Position numbers and translations under genes: made by a program. Source: Stenotrophomonas tumulicola (lineage in GTDB: Bacteria; Pseudomonadota; Gammaproteobacteria; Xanthomonadales; Xanthomonadaceae). Taken from it: DNA of 64,000 nt. The stretch lies in NCBI RefSeq assembly GCF_014117215.1, contig NZ_JACGXS010000001.1, positions 186,001 through 250,000 on the forward strand, written 5' to 3'. Positions 6,805 through 16,664 of the stretch are shown here, one piece after another; position 1 is the first letter of the stretch, and every line of letters starts with the position of its first letter. Below the pieces are notes generated by a model. It was not told the origin of the DNA and did no database searches. It saw only the letters and a program-made list of their open reading frames with translations.

Positions 6805-8708
6805 GGCACGGGTGCACTGGAGGCGGCCGCCGGCTGCCAGCGCTGCATGCGCTGGTCCAGGATGTCCAGCGGCATCGAACCGTCCTTGAGCAGTTCCGCA
6901 TGGAAGGCACGCAGGTCGAATGCTGCGCCTTGCGCCTGCCGTGCGCGATCACGCAGCGCAATGATCTTTGCTTCGCCCAGCACGTTGGACAGGGCCTGCC
7001 CCGGCTGCGCCATCATCCGTTCCACTTCGGCGCTGGAATCGTCGGAAGACATCGCCGCTTCATTCTCCAGGTAATCCATCGCCTGTTTCTTGCTCCAGCC
7101 CTGTGCATGCAGGCCGGTGTCGGCAACCACGCGTGCGGCGCGCGCCAGCGCGGCGTGCAGGTAGCCGATGTGATCGTATGGATCGGCGTACAGGCCCAGC
7201 GGTTCGCCCAGTGATTCGGCATACAGGCCCCAGCCTTCGACGAAGGCCAGGTCACCGCCGAGGCGGCGGAAGCGCGGCAGCTTTTCCAGCTCCTGCTGCA
7301 GGCCCAGCTGCACGTGGTGGCCCGGGACGGCTTCATGCAGGTACAGCATCGGGGCGCTCCAGCGACGGCGCGTGGGCAGGTTGGACGTATTGATGTACAG
7401 CACCGCGGGGCGGCTGTCGGCAATGCCTGGCTGGTAGGACACCGCCGCGCTGGCCAGGGCACGGTCCTGTTCCACCGGCTTGATTTCCAGTGCGGTCCGG
7501 GGCTGCGACTGCAGCACGGCTGGCAGTTTGGCGGCTACCTGCTGCTGCAGTTGGCGGTAGCGCCCGAGCATCGCGTTGGCGTCGCTGAACTGGAACTGGC
7601 GGTCGCCGCGCATGCTGCGCAGCAGCTTGGCCTCCGAGCCCCTCAGCTTGTTGTCCTTCATCACCGTGGCGATCTGCGCATGCAACGCCTGCACGCGTTG
7701 TTCGCCCCAGGCATGCAACTGTGCGGGTTGCTGGTCGGTAGCGGTGGCCTGTTGCAGGGTGCTGGCATACCAGGCCGCGCCATTGGGCAAGGCGCCCATG
7801 CCGGCGCTGCTGCGGGTGGCCGGAAGATATTCGGTCGCGATGAAGCCGCGCAGTGCACGGTAGGCGGGCATGACGCGGTACTCGATCATGCGCTTGTATT
7901 CGGCACTGATGCGGGCCTTGTCCTCGGCGCCGATGCTGTCGGGCATGGTCCGGATGGGGGTCCAGAAAATGCTTTCCTCGGCCGTGGGCTTGAGCACCGC
8001 GTCCAGCTGCGGCAGCACTTTTTCCATCAGGTCGCGCGGTTGCACCACGCCGGCGGCCATGCCCTGGCGCATGTTGGCGATGGCCTGGTCGAAGAGGGCC
8101 GGAATGCCAAGCGATCGCCGCGACCAGTTGTCATAGTCCTTGACCGTATTGAACGGCTGCGCGCCGGCGCCTGCACCGAGGATCGCCATGATGCTGCCCA
8201 GGTTGTAGTACTGGCTGATCGGCAGCATCCAGGACGGGTACTGTTCGGCGGCCAGCGAGGCGCGGGCGTCGCGCACGAACATTTCGTAGCTGAGCAGATC
8301 CTGCCCCTGCAAGCCTTCGCTGCCCACCTTTTCCACCTTGCCCAGCCATTCGGCGGTGAAATCGTGCGACTGCTGGCGCCATGCGGCGGACAGGATGTTC
8401 GGCAATTCGGCGTTGTAGCGTGCGTCGCCCTGGAACGTAGCCTGCAGCGGATTCAACTGCATCGAGGCGTCCCAGTACTCTTCGTACAGCCGCTCCAGCT
8501 GCGCGGCCCGGCTGGCCTGCACGGCAGGCGTGCGGGGGGCCGGTACGGCAGCGCGTGCACGCGGCTTGGCCTTCGGTTTGACGGCTTGGCGGGACTGCGA
8601 AGCAGCAGGGCGGGTAGCCTTCTTCTTCGCGGCTTCGGCCGGCGGCGCGGCGCTGAACAGCATCAGCGAGGCAAGGGTGATTGCCAGGGCGCGGGCAAGC
8701 TGGGGCAT
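6801..8708 (-). CDS. DUF885 family secreted metallopeptidase-like protein
   Basis: A 635-residue protein with an N-terminal signal peptide (MPQLARALAITLASLMLFSAAPPAEA) followed by a Lys/Ala/Pro-rich linker. The rest is one DUF885 domain. The motif LHEAVPGHHVQLGLQQE at about residues 455-471 contains an HExxxGHH zinc-binding-like signature, and FVEGWGLYAESLG follows. DUF885 proteins are predicted zinc-dependent peptidases of the periplasm; few have been assayed. It is coupled to the downstream YaeR-like gene. A role in peptide breakdown is an inference. Confidence 0.88.
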   Translation of the reverse strand: MPQLARALAITLASLMLFSAAPPAEAAKKKATRPAASQSRQAVKPKAKPRARAAVPAPRTPAVQASRAAQLERLYEEYWDASMQLNPLQATFQGDARYNAELPNILSAAWRQQSHDFTAEWLGKVEKVGSEGLQGQDLLSYEMFVRDARASLAAEQYPSWMLPISQYYNLGSIMAILGAGAGAQPFNTVKDYDNWSRRSLGIPALFDQAIANMRQGMAAGVVQPRDLMEKVLPQLDAVLKPTAEESIFWTPIRTMPDSIGAEDKARISAEYKRMIEYRVMPAYRALRGFIATEYLPATRSSAGMGALPNGAAWYASTLQQATATDQQPAQLHAWGEQRVQALHAQIATVMKDNKLRGSEAKLLRSMRGDRQFQFSDANAMLGRYRQLQQQVAAKLPAVLQSQPRTALEIKPVEQDRALASAAVSYQPGIADSRPAVLYINTSNLPTRRRWSAPMLYLHEAVPGHHVQLGLQQELEKLPRFRRLGGDLAFVEGWGLYAESLGEPLGLYADPYDHIGYLHAALARAARVVADTGLHAQGWSKKQAMDYLENEAAMSSDDSSAEVERMMAQPGQALSNVLGEAKIIALRDRARQAQGAAFDLRAFHAELLKDGSMPLDILDQRMQRWQPAAASSAPVP

Positions 8709-8803
8709 CGGGTACTTCCGTGGAACACAGACCGTGGAGCTTGCACGATCCGGGCGCGTACGGCCAGCGTCGGCACCGCAGTCAGCCGGTGCGGCGTTGG
8801 CGC

Positions 8804-9577
8804 TCAGTCAGCTGCGGCATCGGCGCGCAGTTGCGCTGCACGTTCGGCGCCAAGATAGTTCGTGATCGCACGCCGCATCAGGTACAGCAAGGGAATCAGC
8901 GCAATGGCGAACCCCATCTTGTATACGTAATTGACGCTGCTGACGGCCAGGAACAGCGAGGTCGGCCATTGTTGCGGGCCGAGCACGAAGGCAATCCAGA
9001 TGACCACGAAACTGTCGATGAGCTGCGATATCGCAGTCGAGCCGGTGGCCCGCAACCAGACGTGGCGCTCACCGGTGGCACGCCGGATGCGGTGGAACAC
9101 CGATACATCGATCAGCTGGCCGGCAAGGAAGGCGACCAGCGACCCGGCGATGGTCCACATGCCCTGGCCGAACACCGCGGCGAACGCCGCCTGGTAGTCC
9201 GGGACGCCATGGGCGGACATCGACCCGACCCACCAGCTGGCCGGGGCCAGTGAGATGGCGGCATAGGCGAACAGGAAGCCGTAGGAGATAAGCACCACCG
9301 CCAGCCACGAGATGAAGCGCACGCCGCGCTTGCCGAAGAACTCGTTGATGGTGTCGGTCATGATGAACACCACCGGCCATAGCAGGGTGCCGGCGGTGAA
9401 GCTGAGCGAACCTGTCTGGCCAAACAGGTTCCAGTTCAGCGGCGCGATGCCGAGGGTGTCTTCCAGCGCGAAGATCTTGACCCCGATCAGCTCGGCCAGC
9501 ACCGCATTGGCGCAGAAGAACGCGGCCAACGCGATGAACAACAGGACTGCGCGGTCCTGCAGTGGCCGCATGCTCAT
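8804..9577 (-). CDS. yhhQ: Queuosine precursor transporter (YhhQ/VUT family)
   Basis: A 257-residue inner-membrane protein with about six hydrophobic helices. It carries the family pattern ANAVLAELIGVKIF near the N terminus, then FIMTDTINEFFGKRGVR and SQLIDSFVVIWIAF. E. coli YhhQ imports the 7-deazaguanine precursors preQ0/preQ1 for queuosine modification of tRNA. The start codon overlaps the stop of the DUF502 gene (ATGA at 9574-9577), so both are likely one transcript. A second ATG six bases downstream is possible. Confidence 0.9.
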   Translation of the reverse strand: MSMRPLQDRAVLLFIALAAFFCANAVLAELIGVKIFALEDTLGIAPLNWNLFGQTGSLSFTAGTLLWPVVFIMTDTINEFFGKRGVRFISWLAVVLISYGFLFAYAAISLAPASWWVGSMSAHGVPDYQAAFAAVFGQGMWTIAGSLVAFLAGQLIDVSVFHRIRRATGERHVWLRATGSTAISQLIDSFVVIWIAFVLGPQQWPTSLFLAVSSVNYVYKMGFAIALIPLLYLMRRAITNYLGAERAAQLRADAAAD

Positions 9578-10275
9578 GCGTCGCGGTCGCGGTCGCGGTC
9601 GCGGTCGCCGGCGCGGGTGAAGGGCACCGAATCCGGTGCTACCGCGCCGCCGGAGATGATGAAGCTCATCGCCTGGTCCACGGTCCAGTCGGTAGGGGTC
9701 AGCAGCTCCACCGGCACGATTTCCAGATAGCCGGAGGTCGGATTGGGGGTGGTGGGCACATACACGGCGGCCAGCTCGCGCCCGGTGCCCTGTTCCCGGA
9801 TCACCCGGGTGACCAGGCCGACCGATTTCATGTCACGGTGCGGAAAGTCGATCAGCACCACGCGCTGGGTGGTGCCCGGTTCGGTCTGCAGCATGTCCAG
9901 CAGCTTCTTGGCGCTGTCGTAGATGACGCTGGCCAGTGGAATGCGCTTGATCACCGCACCTACCCAACGCAGCAGGCTCTGGCCGACCACGCGGCGGCTC
10001 AGCACGCCAACCGCGAGGATCACCAGCAGGGTGGCCAGCAGGGCCACCACGTTCTGTATCCATTCGGCGCGCACCCAGCCCAGGTAATGTGGGAACGACG
10101 TGGCGATCTGTTCGGACATCGGCATCACCAGCGGACTGGAAATGCCCGACAACAGCACGAAGACGAACTTCACTACCACCCAGGTCAGCCAGATCGGCAG
10201 CAGGGTCAGCAGGCCGGTCAGGAACAGGCGCTGCAGTGAAGGACGGGGGACGAGGGAGGGGGCTTGGAGTGACAT
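9574..10275 (-). CDS. DUF502 family membrane protein
   Basis: A 233-residue protein starting MSLQAPSLVPRPSLQRLFLTG, with two membrane helices (about residues 14-40 and 70-92) and a cytosolic beta-rich C-terminal half (GTTQRVVLIDFPHRDMKSVGLVT). DUF502 proteins are widespread inner-membrane proteins of unknown function. The C terminus is GDRDRDRDRDA, encoded by hexanucleotide repeats that end exactly at the yhhQ start. The upstream ORF extension is rejected because it lacks family similarity. Confidence 0.85.
   Translation of the reverse strand: MSLQAPSLVPRPSLQRLFLTGLLTLLPIWLTWVVVKFVFVLLSGISSPLVMPMSEQIATSFPHYLGWVRAEWIQNVVALLATLLVILAVGVLSRRVVGQSLLRWVGAVIKRIPLASVIYDSAKKLLDMLQTEPGTTQRVVLIDFPHRDMKSVGLVTRVIREQGTGRELAAVYVPTTPNPTSGYLEIVPVELLTPTDWTVDQAMSFIISGGAVAPDSVPFTRAGDRDRDRDRDA
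9579..9607. repeat. Hexanucleotide tandem repeat (CGCGGT)n
   Basis: More than four head-to-tail 6-bp units at the 3' end of the DUF502 gene, encoding an Arg-Asp repeat on the minus strand. Unit gain or loss would change the tail without a frameshift. The tract is also the region just upstream of the coupled yhhQ start, where the ribosome would bind. Confidence 0.8.
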
Positions 10276-10354
10276 CGGCGCATTGTAGCGGTCGCCGGGC
10301 AGGGCATGGCGCGGCGGTCCCCCGCGCGCTGGGCGCCTGCGGGCGTGGCAGGCA

Positions 10355-11023
10355 TCATCCGCTTGCCAGCACCACGGTCCATTCACCGAAGAGCGGGGCG
10401 GGCGCGCCAGGATCGGCAGGCTGCAGATCCAGCGTCACCGTATCCCGATCCTGCGCTGACAACGCCTGGTACAGGAGGTCAGTGTCATTCAGCGCCTGTC
10501 CCTTGAAGTAGATCTGGGTGACCAGGCGATCATGCCGGCCACGGATGTCGAAATGGATATGGGGCGTGCGTGTCCAGCGCTTGTTGTCTTCAATCACCGG
10601 ATAAGGGCCGGGGATGATGGTGAGGAAGCGGAACCGGCCTTCGTGGTCGCTGGCCTGCTTGCCGAAGCCCTGGAAGGCGGGGTCGATCGGGGCGGTCAGG
10701 TTGGGGTCGCTTTTGTGTGCATACCGCCCATGCCGGTTGGCCTGCCACATTTCGACCATGGCCCCGCCCACTGGGCGACCCTGGGTGTCGATGATCCGTC
10801 CACGCAGGTCGAAAGCCTGCCCTAGCGCCCGCCCAGGCTGTCCGGACACGCGGGTCAGGTCGCTGTCGTCATCCAGCGGGCGTTGCAGCGGGTAGAACGG
10901 CCCCATGATCTCGGCCGCGGTGAGTCGCTGCTGCTGGCGGGCAAACAGCGAAGGGGTAACCAGCGTGCTGGCGGCGAGCCCCATTGCGCGCAAGGCATGG
11001 CGGCGGCTGATCGTGGTTGGCAT
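10355..11023 (-). CDS. Tat-exported intradiol ring-cleavage dioxygenase family protein
   Basis: A 222-residue precursor starting MPTTISRRHALRAMGLAAST, a twin-arginine signal sequence. The body matches the catechol/protocatechuate intradiol dioxygenase fold: FDLRGRIIDTQGRPVGGAMVEMWQAN, the ligand tyrosines in RHGRYAH and IIPGPYPV, and the ligand histidines in RTPHIHFDI. These enzymes use non-haem Fe(III) to open aromatic diols. A GAGGA ribosome-binding site precedes the ATG; the longer upstream frame has no homology. No aromatic pathway genes are near, so the substrate is unknown. Secreted members of this superfamily are common but poorly studied. Confidence 0.87.
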   Translation of the reverse strand: MPTTISRRHALRAMGLAASTLVTPSLFARQQQRLTAAEIMGPFYPLQRPLDDDSDLTRVSGQPGRALGQAFDLRGRIIDTQGRPVGGAMVEMWQANRHGRYAHKSDPNLTAPIDPAFQGFGKQASDHEGRFRFLTIIPGPYPVIEDNKRWTRTPHIHFDIRGRHDRLVTQIYFKGQALNDTDLLYQALSAQDRDTVTLDLQPADPGAPAPLFGEWTVVLASG

Positions 11024-11130
11024 CGCATTGTCCTCATGATGTGACAGGCCGTGCGGGCGCACGGCCAGTTACATCATCGGCAATGAGGAAAGCGCCGCCG
11101 TGTATCGCATCACGCTGTGCGGATAATCAA

Positions 11131-11622
11131 TCAAACTGCCGCATCTGCCTTGATATCTGAAACGCCGCCGGCACGCGCCTGCGGCTTCAGCCGGATGTAT
11201 ACCTGCTTGCGTACGCGCGCCACCACTTCGCCGTTCTGATCGGTCACATCGTTGTCGAACCAGCGCAGTTGCTTGCTGCCGTCGGCGGCGGCGGTGCGGA
11301 TTTCCTCCAGCATGGGCGCGTCGATGTGGAAGGCCGCACGCACCGTGCCGCGGCCAGGCTTCAGGAATTCGATTTCCGCGGCGCGGTCCCAGACGTAGTA
11401 GTCACGGCCGAGATTGTTCATCAGCCCCAGCATCCAGAACGGATCGGTCATTGCAAACAGGCTGCCACCAAAGTGGGTGCCCACGTAGTTGCGGTTCCAC
11501 GGCCGCATGCGCAGTTCGACCTCGATGTCGCGGTAGTCCGCCGACACCCGGCTGACGTGGATGCCGGCGAACAGGAAGGGCGGCCACAGGTTGATGCCGT
11601 GGCGGAAGAGAGTGGCGTTCAT
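11131..11622 (-). CDS. DUF4442 hot-dog-fold protein (thioesterase-like)
   Basis: A 163-residue protein starting MNATLFRHGINLWPPFLFAGI. The block YVGTHFGGSLFAMTDPFWMLGLMNNLG followed by EIEFLKPGRGTVRAAF is typical of DUF4442, a relative of PaaI-type acyl-CoA thioesterases with the hot-dog fold. No substrate can be assigned. It is a single gene flanked by short spacers. The ribosome-binding site is weak, so the start could be slightly different. Confidence 0.82.
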   Translation of the reverse strand: MNATLFRHGINLWPPFLFAGIHVSRVSADYRDIEVELRMRPWNRNYVGTHFGGSLFAMTDPFWMLGLMNNLGRDYYVWDRAAEIEFLKPGRGTVRAAFHIDAPMLEEIRTAAADGSKQLRWFDNDVTDQNGEVVARVRKQVYIRLKPQARAGGVSDIKADAAV

Positions 11623-11825
11623 GCGCGACCTGGAGGGATGCGAGGGCTCGAGTGTAACCATGCGCATGCGTACGGAAAAGCCCGGGGCCGGCGCCCGACA
11701 TGGCGAGGGTGCCGCCCGGGCCGTGTGGCGCAGGATCATCTCCCTGGATGCGTGATGGCGTAAGGCGCCGCCAGCCGCCGATCCTCGTGCTCTGTCGAAC
11801 GGGGGATGCTGGACAGCCCCAGGCT

Positions 11826-12680
11826 TCAGAACAACAGGGAGGCCATCCGGCGGCGGTAACGTCCGACCAGTTCAACATCGTCGATGACATTGAAGGCATC
11901 GATGAGGACCCTGCGCGGCAGGCCGTCACTGAAAGTGCGGTCGATGCGCAGCATCTCCAGGAACTGTTCCAGTGCCGCCTCGTCTTCGCCGGCCAGCAGC
12001 AACTGCACGCCGCGCAGATGGCGGGCATCCAGGTCGGTGCCATCGTTGCTGATGCGGGACACCAGGACGTCGGCAGCAGGGGCTTCCTTCAGCGCCGTGG
12101 CGAAGGCCAGGCGTGCGCGTGCGCGCACAGCGCGGTCATCGGTGGCCAGGTTTGCCGGCAGCGCATCGATAAGGCCGCGTGCCTCGTCCACGCCACCGAT
12201 CTGCAGCAGGGCCACGGCCAGGTCCAGTTTCAGCTCGTCCTTGTCGGGTTCGGCGGCGATCTGTGCGCGCAGTACGTCGACCTGCGCCTGCGGGTCCAAT
12301 GGCGCCTGTTCGGCGGCATCGGCTACCGGCTCGGCCGGGGCGATGCCGTGCTGGGCCAGGAACTCGCGCAGCTGGCCTTCAGGCAGCGCGCCGGGGAAAC
12401 CGTCGACCAGTTGGCCGCCCTTGACCAGGTAGACGGTGGGCACCGAGCGGATCTGGAACGCCGCGGCAATCTGCTGCTCCTGGTCCACGTCCACCTTGGC
12501 CAGCTGGAAGGCGCCGTTGTACTCGCCAGCCAGTTTTTCCAGCAGCGGCCCCAGGGTCTTGCATGGCTCGCACCACGGGGCCCAGAAATCGACCAGTACC
12601 GGCGTCTGCAGTGATTTCTGCAGCACTTCGGTTTCAAAGGTGGCGGTGGTGGCGTCGAATACGTGCGGCAACTCGCTCAT
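11826..12680 (-). CDS. cnoX: Thioredoxin-fold chaperone CnoX (YbbN)
   Basis: A 284-residue cytosolic protein. Residues 1-110 are a thioredoxin domain with WAPWCEPCKTLGP (Cys37 and Cys40). The remainder is the helical TPR-like region found in YbbN/CnoX (LRAQIAAEPDKDELKLDLAVALLQIGGVDEARGLIDALPA). CnoX is a holdase that protects proteins from oxidative or chlorine stress and passes them to GroEL. E. coli CnoX lacks the first cysteine and is not an oxidoreductase; this one keeps a complete CxxC, so it may also be redox-active. The start MSELPHVF is chosen on family alignment. Confidence 0.9.
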   Translation of the reverse strand: MSELPHVFDATTATFETEVLQKSLQTPVLVDFWAPWCEPCKTLGPLLEKLAGEYNGAFQLAKVDVDQEQQIAAAFQIRSVPTVYLVKGGQLVDGFPGALPEGQLREFLAQHGIAPAEPVADAAEQAPLDPQAQVDVLRAQIAAEPDKDELKLDLAVALLQIGGVDEARGLIDALPANLATDDRAVRARARLAFATALKEAPAADVLVSRISNDGTDLDARHLRGVQLLLAGEDEAALEQFLEMLRIDRTFSDGLPRRVLIDAFNVIDDVELVGRYRRRMASLLF

Positions 12681-12788
12681 GGAAGCTCTGGATCTACGGC
12701 GGGAGAACGATTCTATGGCGGCGAAGGCGTCAGGACACAACCCGTCGCGGCTACCTTGGCCCACAATACGGGGCTCTTACAGGAAGCC

Positions 12789-13409
12789 ATGACGATGCCG
12801 ATGACCCTCCTGCGCCGCGTTGAAGGCCTGCTTGGCGGATCTGCCGCTGTCCTGTTCATCCTCTCCGTGACCGGATTCGGTGCGGCCCTGGACGGCTACG
12901 CACAAGGCCGGCATCCGGTGGCGTTGCTGGGGGCGTCCGGCGTTCCGCATGCGTTGGGATTCAACCTGCTGGGATGGGGCCTGCCCGGTGTGCTGGCGGT
13001 CGCGGTGGCCTTGTGCCTGCTGGCGCGGCTGCCGGCCGGCAGCAGTTGGCCGGTGCGCGTGGCCGGACAGTTGCTGGTGCTGGCGGGCATGGCATTTGCC
13101 GGCATGGGCCTGCTGCCGCTGGATCTGCAGGAGCTGGACGGGCCAGCCAGCCAGGCACATGCCAGCGCATGGATGGTCTGGGTGCTGTCCTTCATCGCCG
13201 GCACGCTGCTGCTGGGGGCCGGGCTGTGGCGCAAGGCGCCGATACTGGCAAAGCTGGCCCTGGGTTGCAGCGTTGTGGCGGCGGTGACCGCTTTCGGGCT
13301 GCAGCATGCGTTGCCTGCGCCGCTGGCGCAGCGGATCACCTTTGCCTGCTGGGCGCTTTGGCTTGCCCTGCTGCTGCCGGTGTCGCGGATGCTCGACGCC
13401 CGCCATTGA
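12789..13409 (+). CDS. DUF998 family membrane protein
   Basis: A 206-residue hydrophobic protein with about six predicted helices, starting MTMPMTLLRRVEGLLGGSAA. The alternation of helices and short loops, including GASGVPHALGFNLLGWGLPG, fits the DUF998 family of small integral membrane proteins with no known function. A second in-frame ATG at 12795 is better spaced from the AGGA at 12781 and may be the real start. It is divergent from cnoX, with only about 110 bp between them for both promoters. Confidence 0.75.
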   Translation: MTMPMTLLRRVEGLLGGSAAVLFILSVTGFGAALDGYAQGRHPVALLGASGVPHALGFNLLGWGLPGVLAVAVALCLLARLPAGSSWPVRVAGQLLVLAGMAFAGMGLLPLDLQELDGPASQAHASAWMVWVLSFIAGTLLLGAGLWRKAPILAKLALGCSVVAAVTAFGLQHALPAPLAQRITFACWALWLALLLPVSRMLDARH

Positions 13410-13507
13410 CCCGGTGGGGCGGTATCAAAGGGAATTTCGGCCCTGTCCGATGTCGTGATCGGGTCGAAATGCCGATCCTGCCGGCATTCCCGCAGGAAAC
13501 CGTTCCG

Positions 13508-13771
13508 ATGAAAATACGTCACTCCCTGTTTCTGCTTGCCACCGCCGTGGCCGGCCTGCAGTTGGCCGAGACCGCCCAGGCCGCCGCGTTCGTCTGCAAG
13601 GCAGAGATCACCTCCCGTGCCGGTGTGCAGCGGGAAGTTTCCGGCTGGATCCACGCCAATTCGACGGAACAGGCAGGCAAAGCCTGGTTGGCCCGGGTAC
13701 GCGGCGAGCACCGTCCGCGCAGTATCGAGTCCCAGCACTGCGAGGCGGTCTACGGAAAGTCGCGCCGCTGA
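13508..13771 (+). CDS. Small secreted hypothetical protein
   Basis: An 87-residue precursor starting [21 protein letters not shown], with a clear signal peptide ending near ETAQAAA. The mature 60 residues contain two cysteines (FVCKAEI and SQHCEAVYG) that could form a disulfide. I recognise no family. AGGAAA lies before the start, and a 7-bp inverted repeat (AATGCCG/CGGCATT, 13468-13488) lies just upstream in the leader. The gene precedes leuS by 100 bp and may be transcribed separately. Confidence 0.65.
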   Translation: MKIRHSLFLLATAVAGLQLAETAQAAAFVCKAEITSRAGVQREVSGWIHANSTEQAGKAWLARVRGEHRPRSIESQHCEAVYGKSRR

Positions 13772-13871
13772 GCGCTTTGCGGGGCCGCCGGCGCCCCGGT
13801 CGCGGGCGGATTGGAGCCTTTTGCCGCACTGCGGTACCCTGTGCCGCTTTGCCGCCGCATACGCGTGTTCC

Positions 13872-16514
13872 ATGACCAGCGCCGAACCCATCGCCTACGA
13901 CCCGCAGCAGGTTGAATCCTCCGCCCAGCAATACTGGGACGGCACCCGCGCCTTCGAGGTCGACGAGACGTCCGACAAGCCGAAGTACTTCTGCCTGTCG
14001 ATGCTCCCGTACCCGTCCGGCGCGCTGCACATGGGCCACGTCCGCAATTACACCATCGGCGACGTGATCAGCCGTTACAAGCGGATGACCGGACACAACG
14101 TGCTGCAGCCGATGGGCTGGGACGCCTTCGGCCTGCCGGCCGAAAACGCCGCCATCAAGAACAAGACCGCGCCGGCCAAGTGGACCTACGCCAACATCGA
14201 GCACATGCGCGGCCAGTTCAAGGCCATGGGCTATGCGGTGGACTGGTCGCGGGAGTTTGCCACCTGCACGCCTGAGTATTACGTGCATGAACAGCGCATG
14301 TTCACCCGGCTGATGCGCAAGGGCCTGGCCTACCGCCGCAACGCGGTGGTGAACTGGGACCCCATCGACCAGACCGTGCTGGCCAACGAACAGGTCATCG
14401 ATGGCCGCGGCTGGCGTTCCGGGGCCTTGGTGGAGAAGCGCGAGATCCCGCAATGGTTCCTGCGCATCACCGACTACGCGCAGGAACTGCTGGACGGGCT
14501 GGATGAGCTGCCGGGCTGGCCGGATTCGGTGAAAACCATGCAGCGCAACTGGATCGGCCGTTCCGAAGGGCTGGAAATCCAGTTCGCGGTACGCGACGTG
14601 GATGGCAGCCCGCTGGACCCGCTGCGCGTATTCACCACCCGTCCGGACACCGTGATGGGCGTGACCTTCGTGTCCATTGCCGCCGAGCATCCGCTGGCCC
14701 TGCACGCGGCGAAGACCAACCCGCAGCTGGCTGGACTGCTGCAGGGCATGAAGCAGGGCGGCGTGTCCGAAGCCGAACTGGAAACCCAGGAAAAGCGCGG
14801 CATGGACACTGGCCTGAAGGCGGTCCATCCGGTGACCGGCGAGGAAGTGCCGGTGTGGGTGGCCAATTTCGTGCTGATGGGCTACGGCACCGGCGCGGTG
14901 ATGGCCGTTCCCGGGCACGACCAGCGCGACAACGAGGTGGCCAACAAGTACGGCCTGCCGATCCGCCAGGTCATCGCGCTGAAGCATCCGCGCAATGATG
15001 ACGAACGCAGCTACGATCCGGCACGCTGGCAGGACTGGTACGGCGACAAGAGCCGCGAGACCGAACTGGTCAACTCCGCCGAATTCGACGGCCTGGATTT
15101 CCAGGGCGCATTCGAGGCACTGGCCGAGCGCTTCGAGCGCAAGGCCCAGGGCCAGCGCCGGATCAACTATCGCCTGCGCGACTGGGGCGTGAGCCGCCAG
15201 CGTTACTGGGGGTGCCCGATCCCGGTGATCTATTGCCCGAAGTGCGGCGCGCTGCCGGTACCGGAAGAACAGCTACCGGTGGTGCTGCCGGAAAACGTCG
15301 ACTTCGTCGGCACCGGGTCACCGATCAAGACCGACCCGGAGTGGCGCAGGACCACCTGCCCGGACTGCGGCGGCGCCGCCGAGCGTGAGACCGACACCTT
15401 CGATACCTTCATGGAGTCCAGCTGGTACTACGCCCGCTACACCTCGCCGGGCGCGCGCGATGCGGTGGACAAGCGCGGCAACTACTGGCTGCCGGTGGAC
15501 CAGTACATCGGCGGTATCGAACACGCGATCCTGCACCTGATGTATTTCCGCTTCTACCACAAGCTGCTGCGTGACGCGCGCATGGTGGACAGCAACGAGC
15601 CTGCGCAGAACCTGCTGTGCCAGGGCATGGTGATCGCCGAGACTTACTACCGCTCCAATCCGGACGGTTCCAAGGACTGGATCAATCCGGCCGACGTGGA
15701 TGTGCAGCGTGACGAACGCGGCCGCATCACCGGTGCAACGCTGGTCGCCGACGGGTTGCCGGTGGAGATCGGCGGCACCGAAAAGATGTCCAAGTCGAAG
15801 AACAACGGCGTTGACCCGCAGGCGATGGTGGACAAGTACGGCGCCGATACGGTGCGCTTGTTCTCGATGTTCGCCGCACCGCCGGAACAGTCGCTGGAAT
15901 GGAACGAGGCAGGCGTGGACGGCATGGCGCGCTTCCTGCGCCGGCTGTGGGCACAGGTGCACAAGCATGCGGCAGATGGCGCTGCGGCAGCCCTGGACGT
16001 GGCGACGCTGGATGCAGGGCAGAAGGCCCTGCGCCGCAAGACCCACGAAACCATCGGCAAGGTCAGCGATGACTACGGCCGCCGCCACAGCTTCAATACC
16101 GCCATCGCGGCGGTGATGGAACTGATGAATGCGCTGGCGAAGTTCGACGATGCCAGCGTGCAGGGCCGTGCGGTGCGCCACGAGGCCTTGCAGGCCGTCG
16201 TGCTGATGCTCAACCCGATCACGCCGCATGCCAGCCATGCGTTGTGGCAGGCGCTGGGGCATGGCGAAACGCTGCTGGAAGACCAGGTGTTCCCGCAGGT
16301 CGATCCGGACGCGCTGGTACGCGACGCGGTGACGCTGGCCGTGCAGGTGAACGGCAAGCTGCGTGGCACCATCGAGGTTGCCGCCGACGCGGCGCGCGAA
16401 CATGTTGAAGCTCTGGCGCAGGCCGAGCCCAACGCGGCGAAGTTCATGGAAGGCCTGGCGGTGCGCAAGATCATCATCGTGCCGGGCAAGATCGTGAACA
16501 TCGTGGTTGGCTGA
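13872..16514 (+). CDS. leuS: Leucyl-tRNA synthetase
   Basis: An 880-residue class Ia synthetase. Start [15 protein letters not shown]. The HIGH motif is HMGH at residues 53-56 ([18 protein letters not shown]). The CP1 editing domain follows (residues about 220-420, with [12 protein letters not shown]). A zinc module contains CPKCG ... CPDCG. KMSKS is near residue 638 ([13 protein letters not shown]), and the anticodon-binding and C-terminal domains complete the enzyme. Length equals that of E. coli LeuRS. It opens the conserved cluster leuS-lptE-holA-nadD-rsfS-rlmH. Confidence 0.98.
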   Translation: MTSAEPIAYDPQQVESSAQQYWDGTRAFEVDETSDKPKYFCLSMLPYPSGALHMGHVRNYTIGDVISRYKRMTGHNVLQPMGWDAFGLPAENAAIKNKTAPAKWTYANIEHMRGQFKAMGYAVDWSREFATCTPEYYVHEQRMFTRLMRKGLAYRRNAVVNWDPIDQTVLANEQVIDGRGWRSGALVEKREIPQWFLRITDYAQELLDGLDELPGWPDSVKTMQRNWIGRSEGLEIQFAVRDVDGSPLDPLRVFTTRPDTVMGVTFVSIAAEHPLALHAAKTNPQLAGLLQGMKQGGVSEAELETQEKRGMDTGLKAVHPVTGEEVPVWVANFVLMGYGTGAVMAVPGHDQRDNEVANKYGLPIRQVIALKHPRNDDERSYDPARWQDWYGDKSRETELVNSAEFDGLDFQGAFEALAERFERKAQGQRRINYRLRDWGVSRQRYWGCPIPVIYCPKCGALPVPEEQLPVVLPENVDFVGTGSPIKTDPEWRRTTCPDCGGAAERETDTFDTFMESSWYYARYTSPGARDAVDKRGNYWLPVDQYIGGIEHAILHLMYFRFYHKLLRDARMVDSNEPAQNLLCQGMVIAETYYRSNPDGSKDWINPADVDVQRDERGRITGATLVADGLPVEIGGTEKMSKSKNNGVDPQAMVDKYGADTVRLFSMFAAPPEQSLEWNEAGVDGMARFLRRLWAQVHKHAADGAAAALDVATLDAGQKALRRKTHETIGKVSDDYGRRHSFNTAIAAVMELMNALAKFDDASVQGRAVRHEALQAVVLMLNPITPHASHALWQALGHGETLLEDQVFPQVDPDALVRDAVTLAVQVNGKLRGTIEVAADAAREHVEALAQAEPNAAKFMEGLAVRKIIIVPGKIVNIVVG

Positions 16515-16664
16515 TTCCGGTGCCCAGGCGGGTGCCCCTGCCCCTGGTGGGTGATGATCGCCGGTCGTCACGCTTTTCCCCGGGGGCATGGACATCAACC
16601 GTCATTCACGCATCATCGGGCAGGCTGTATTGCCGCAGCCGCCCGGCTACTACAGACTGTGTCC

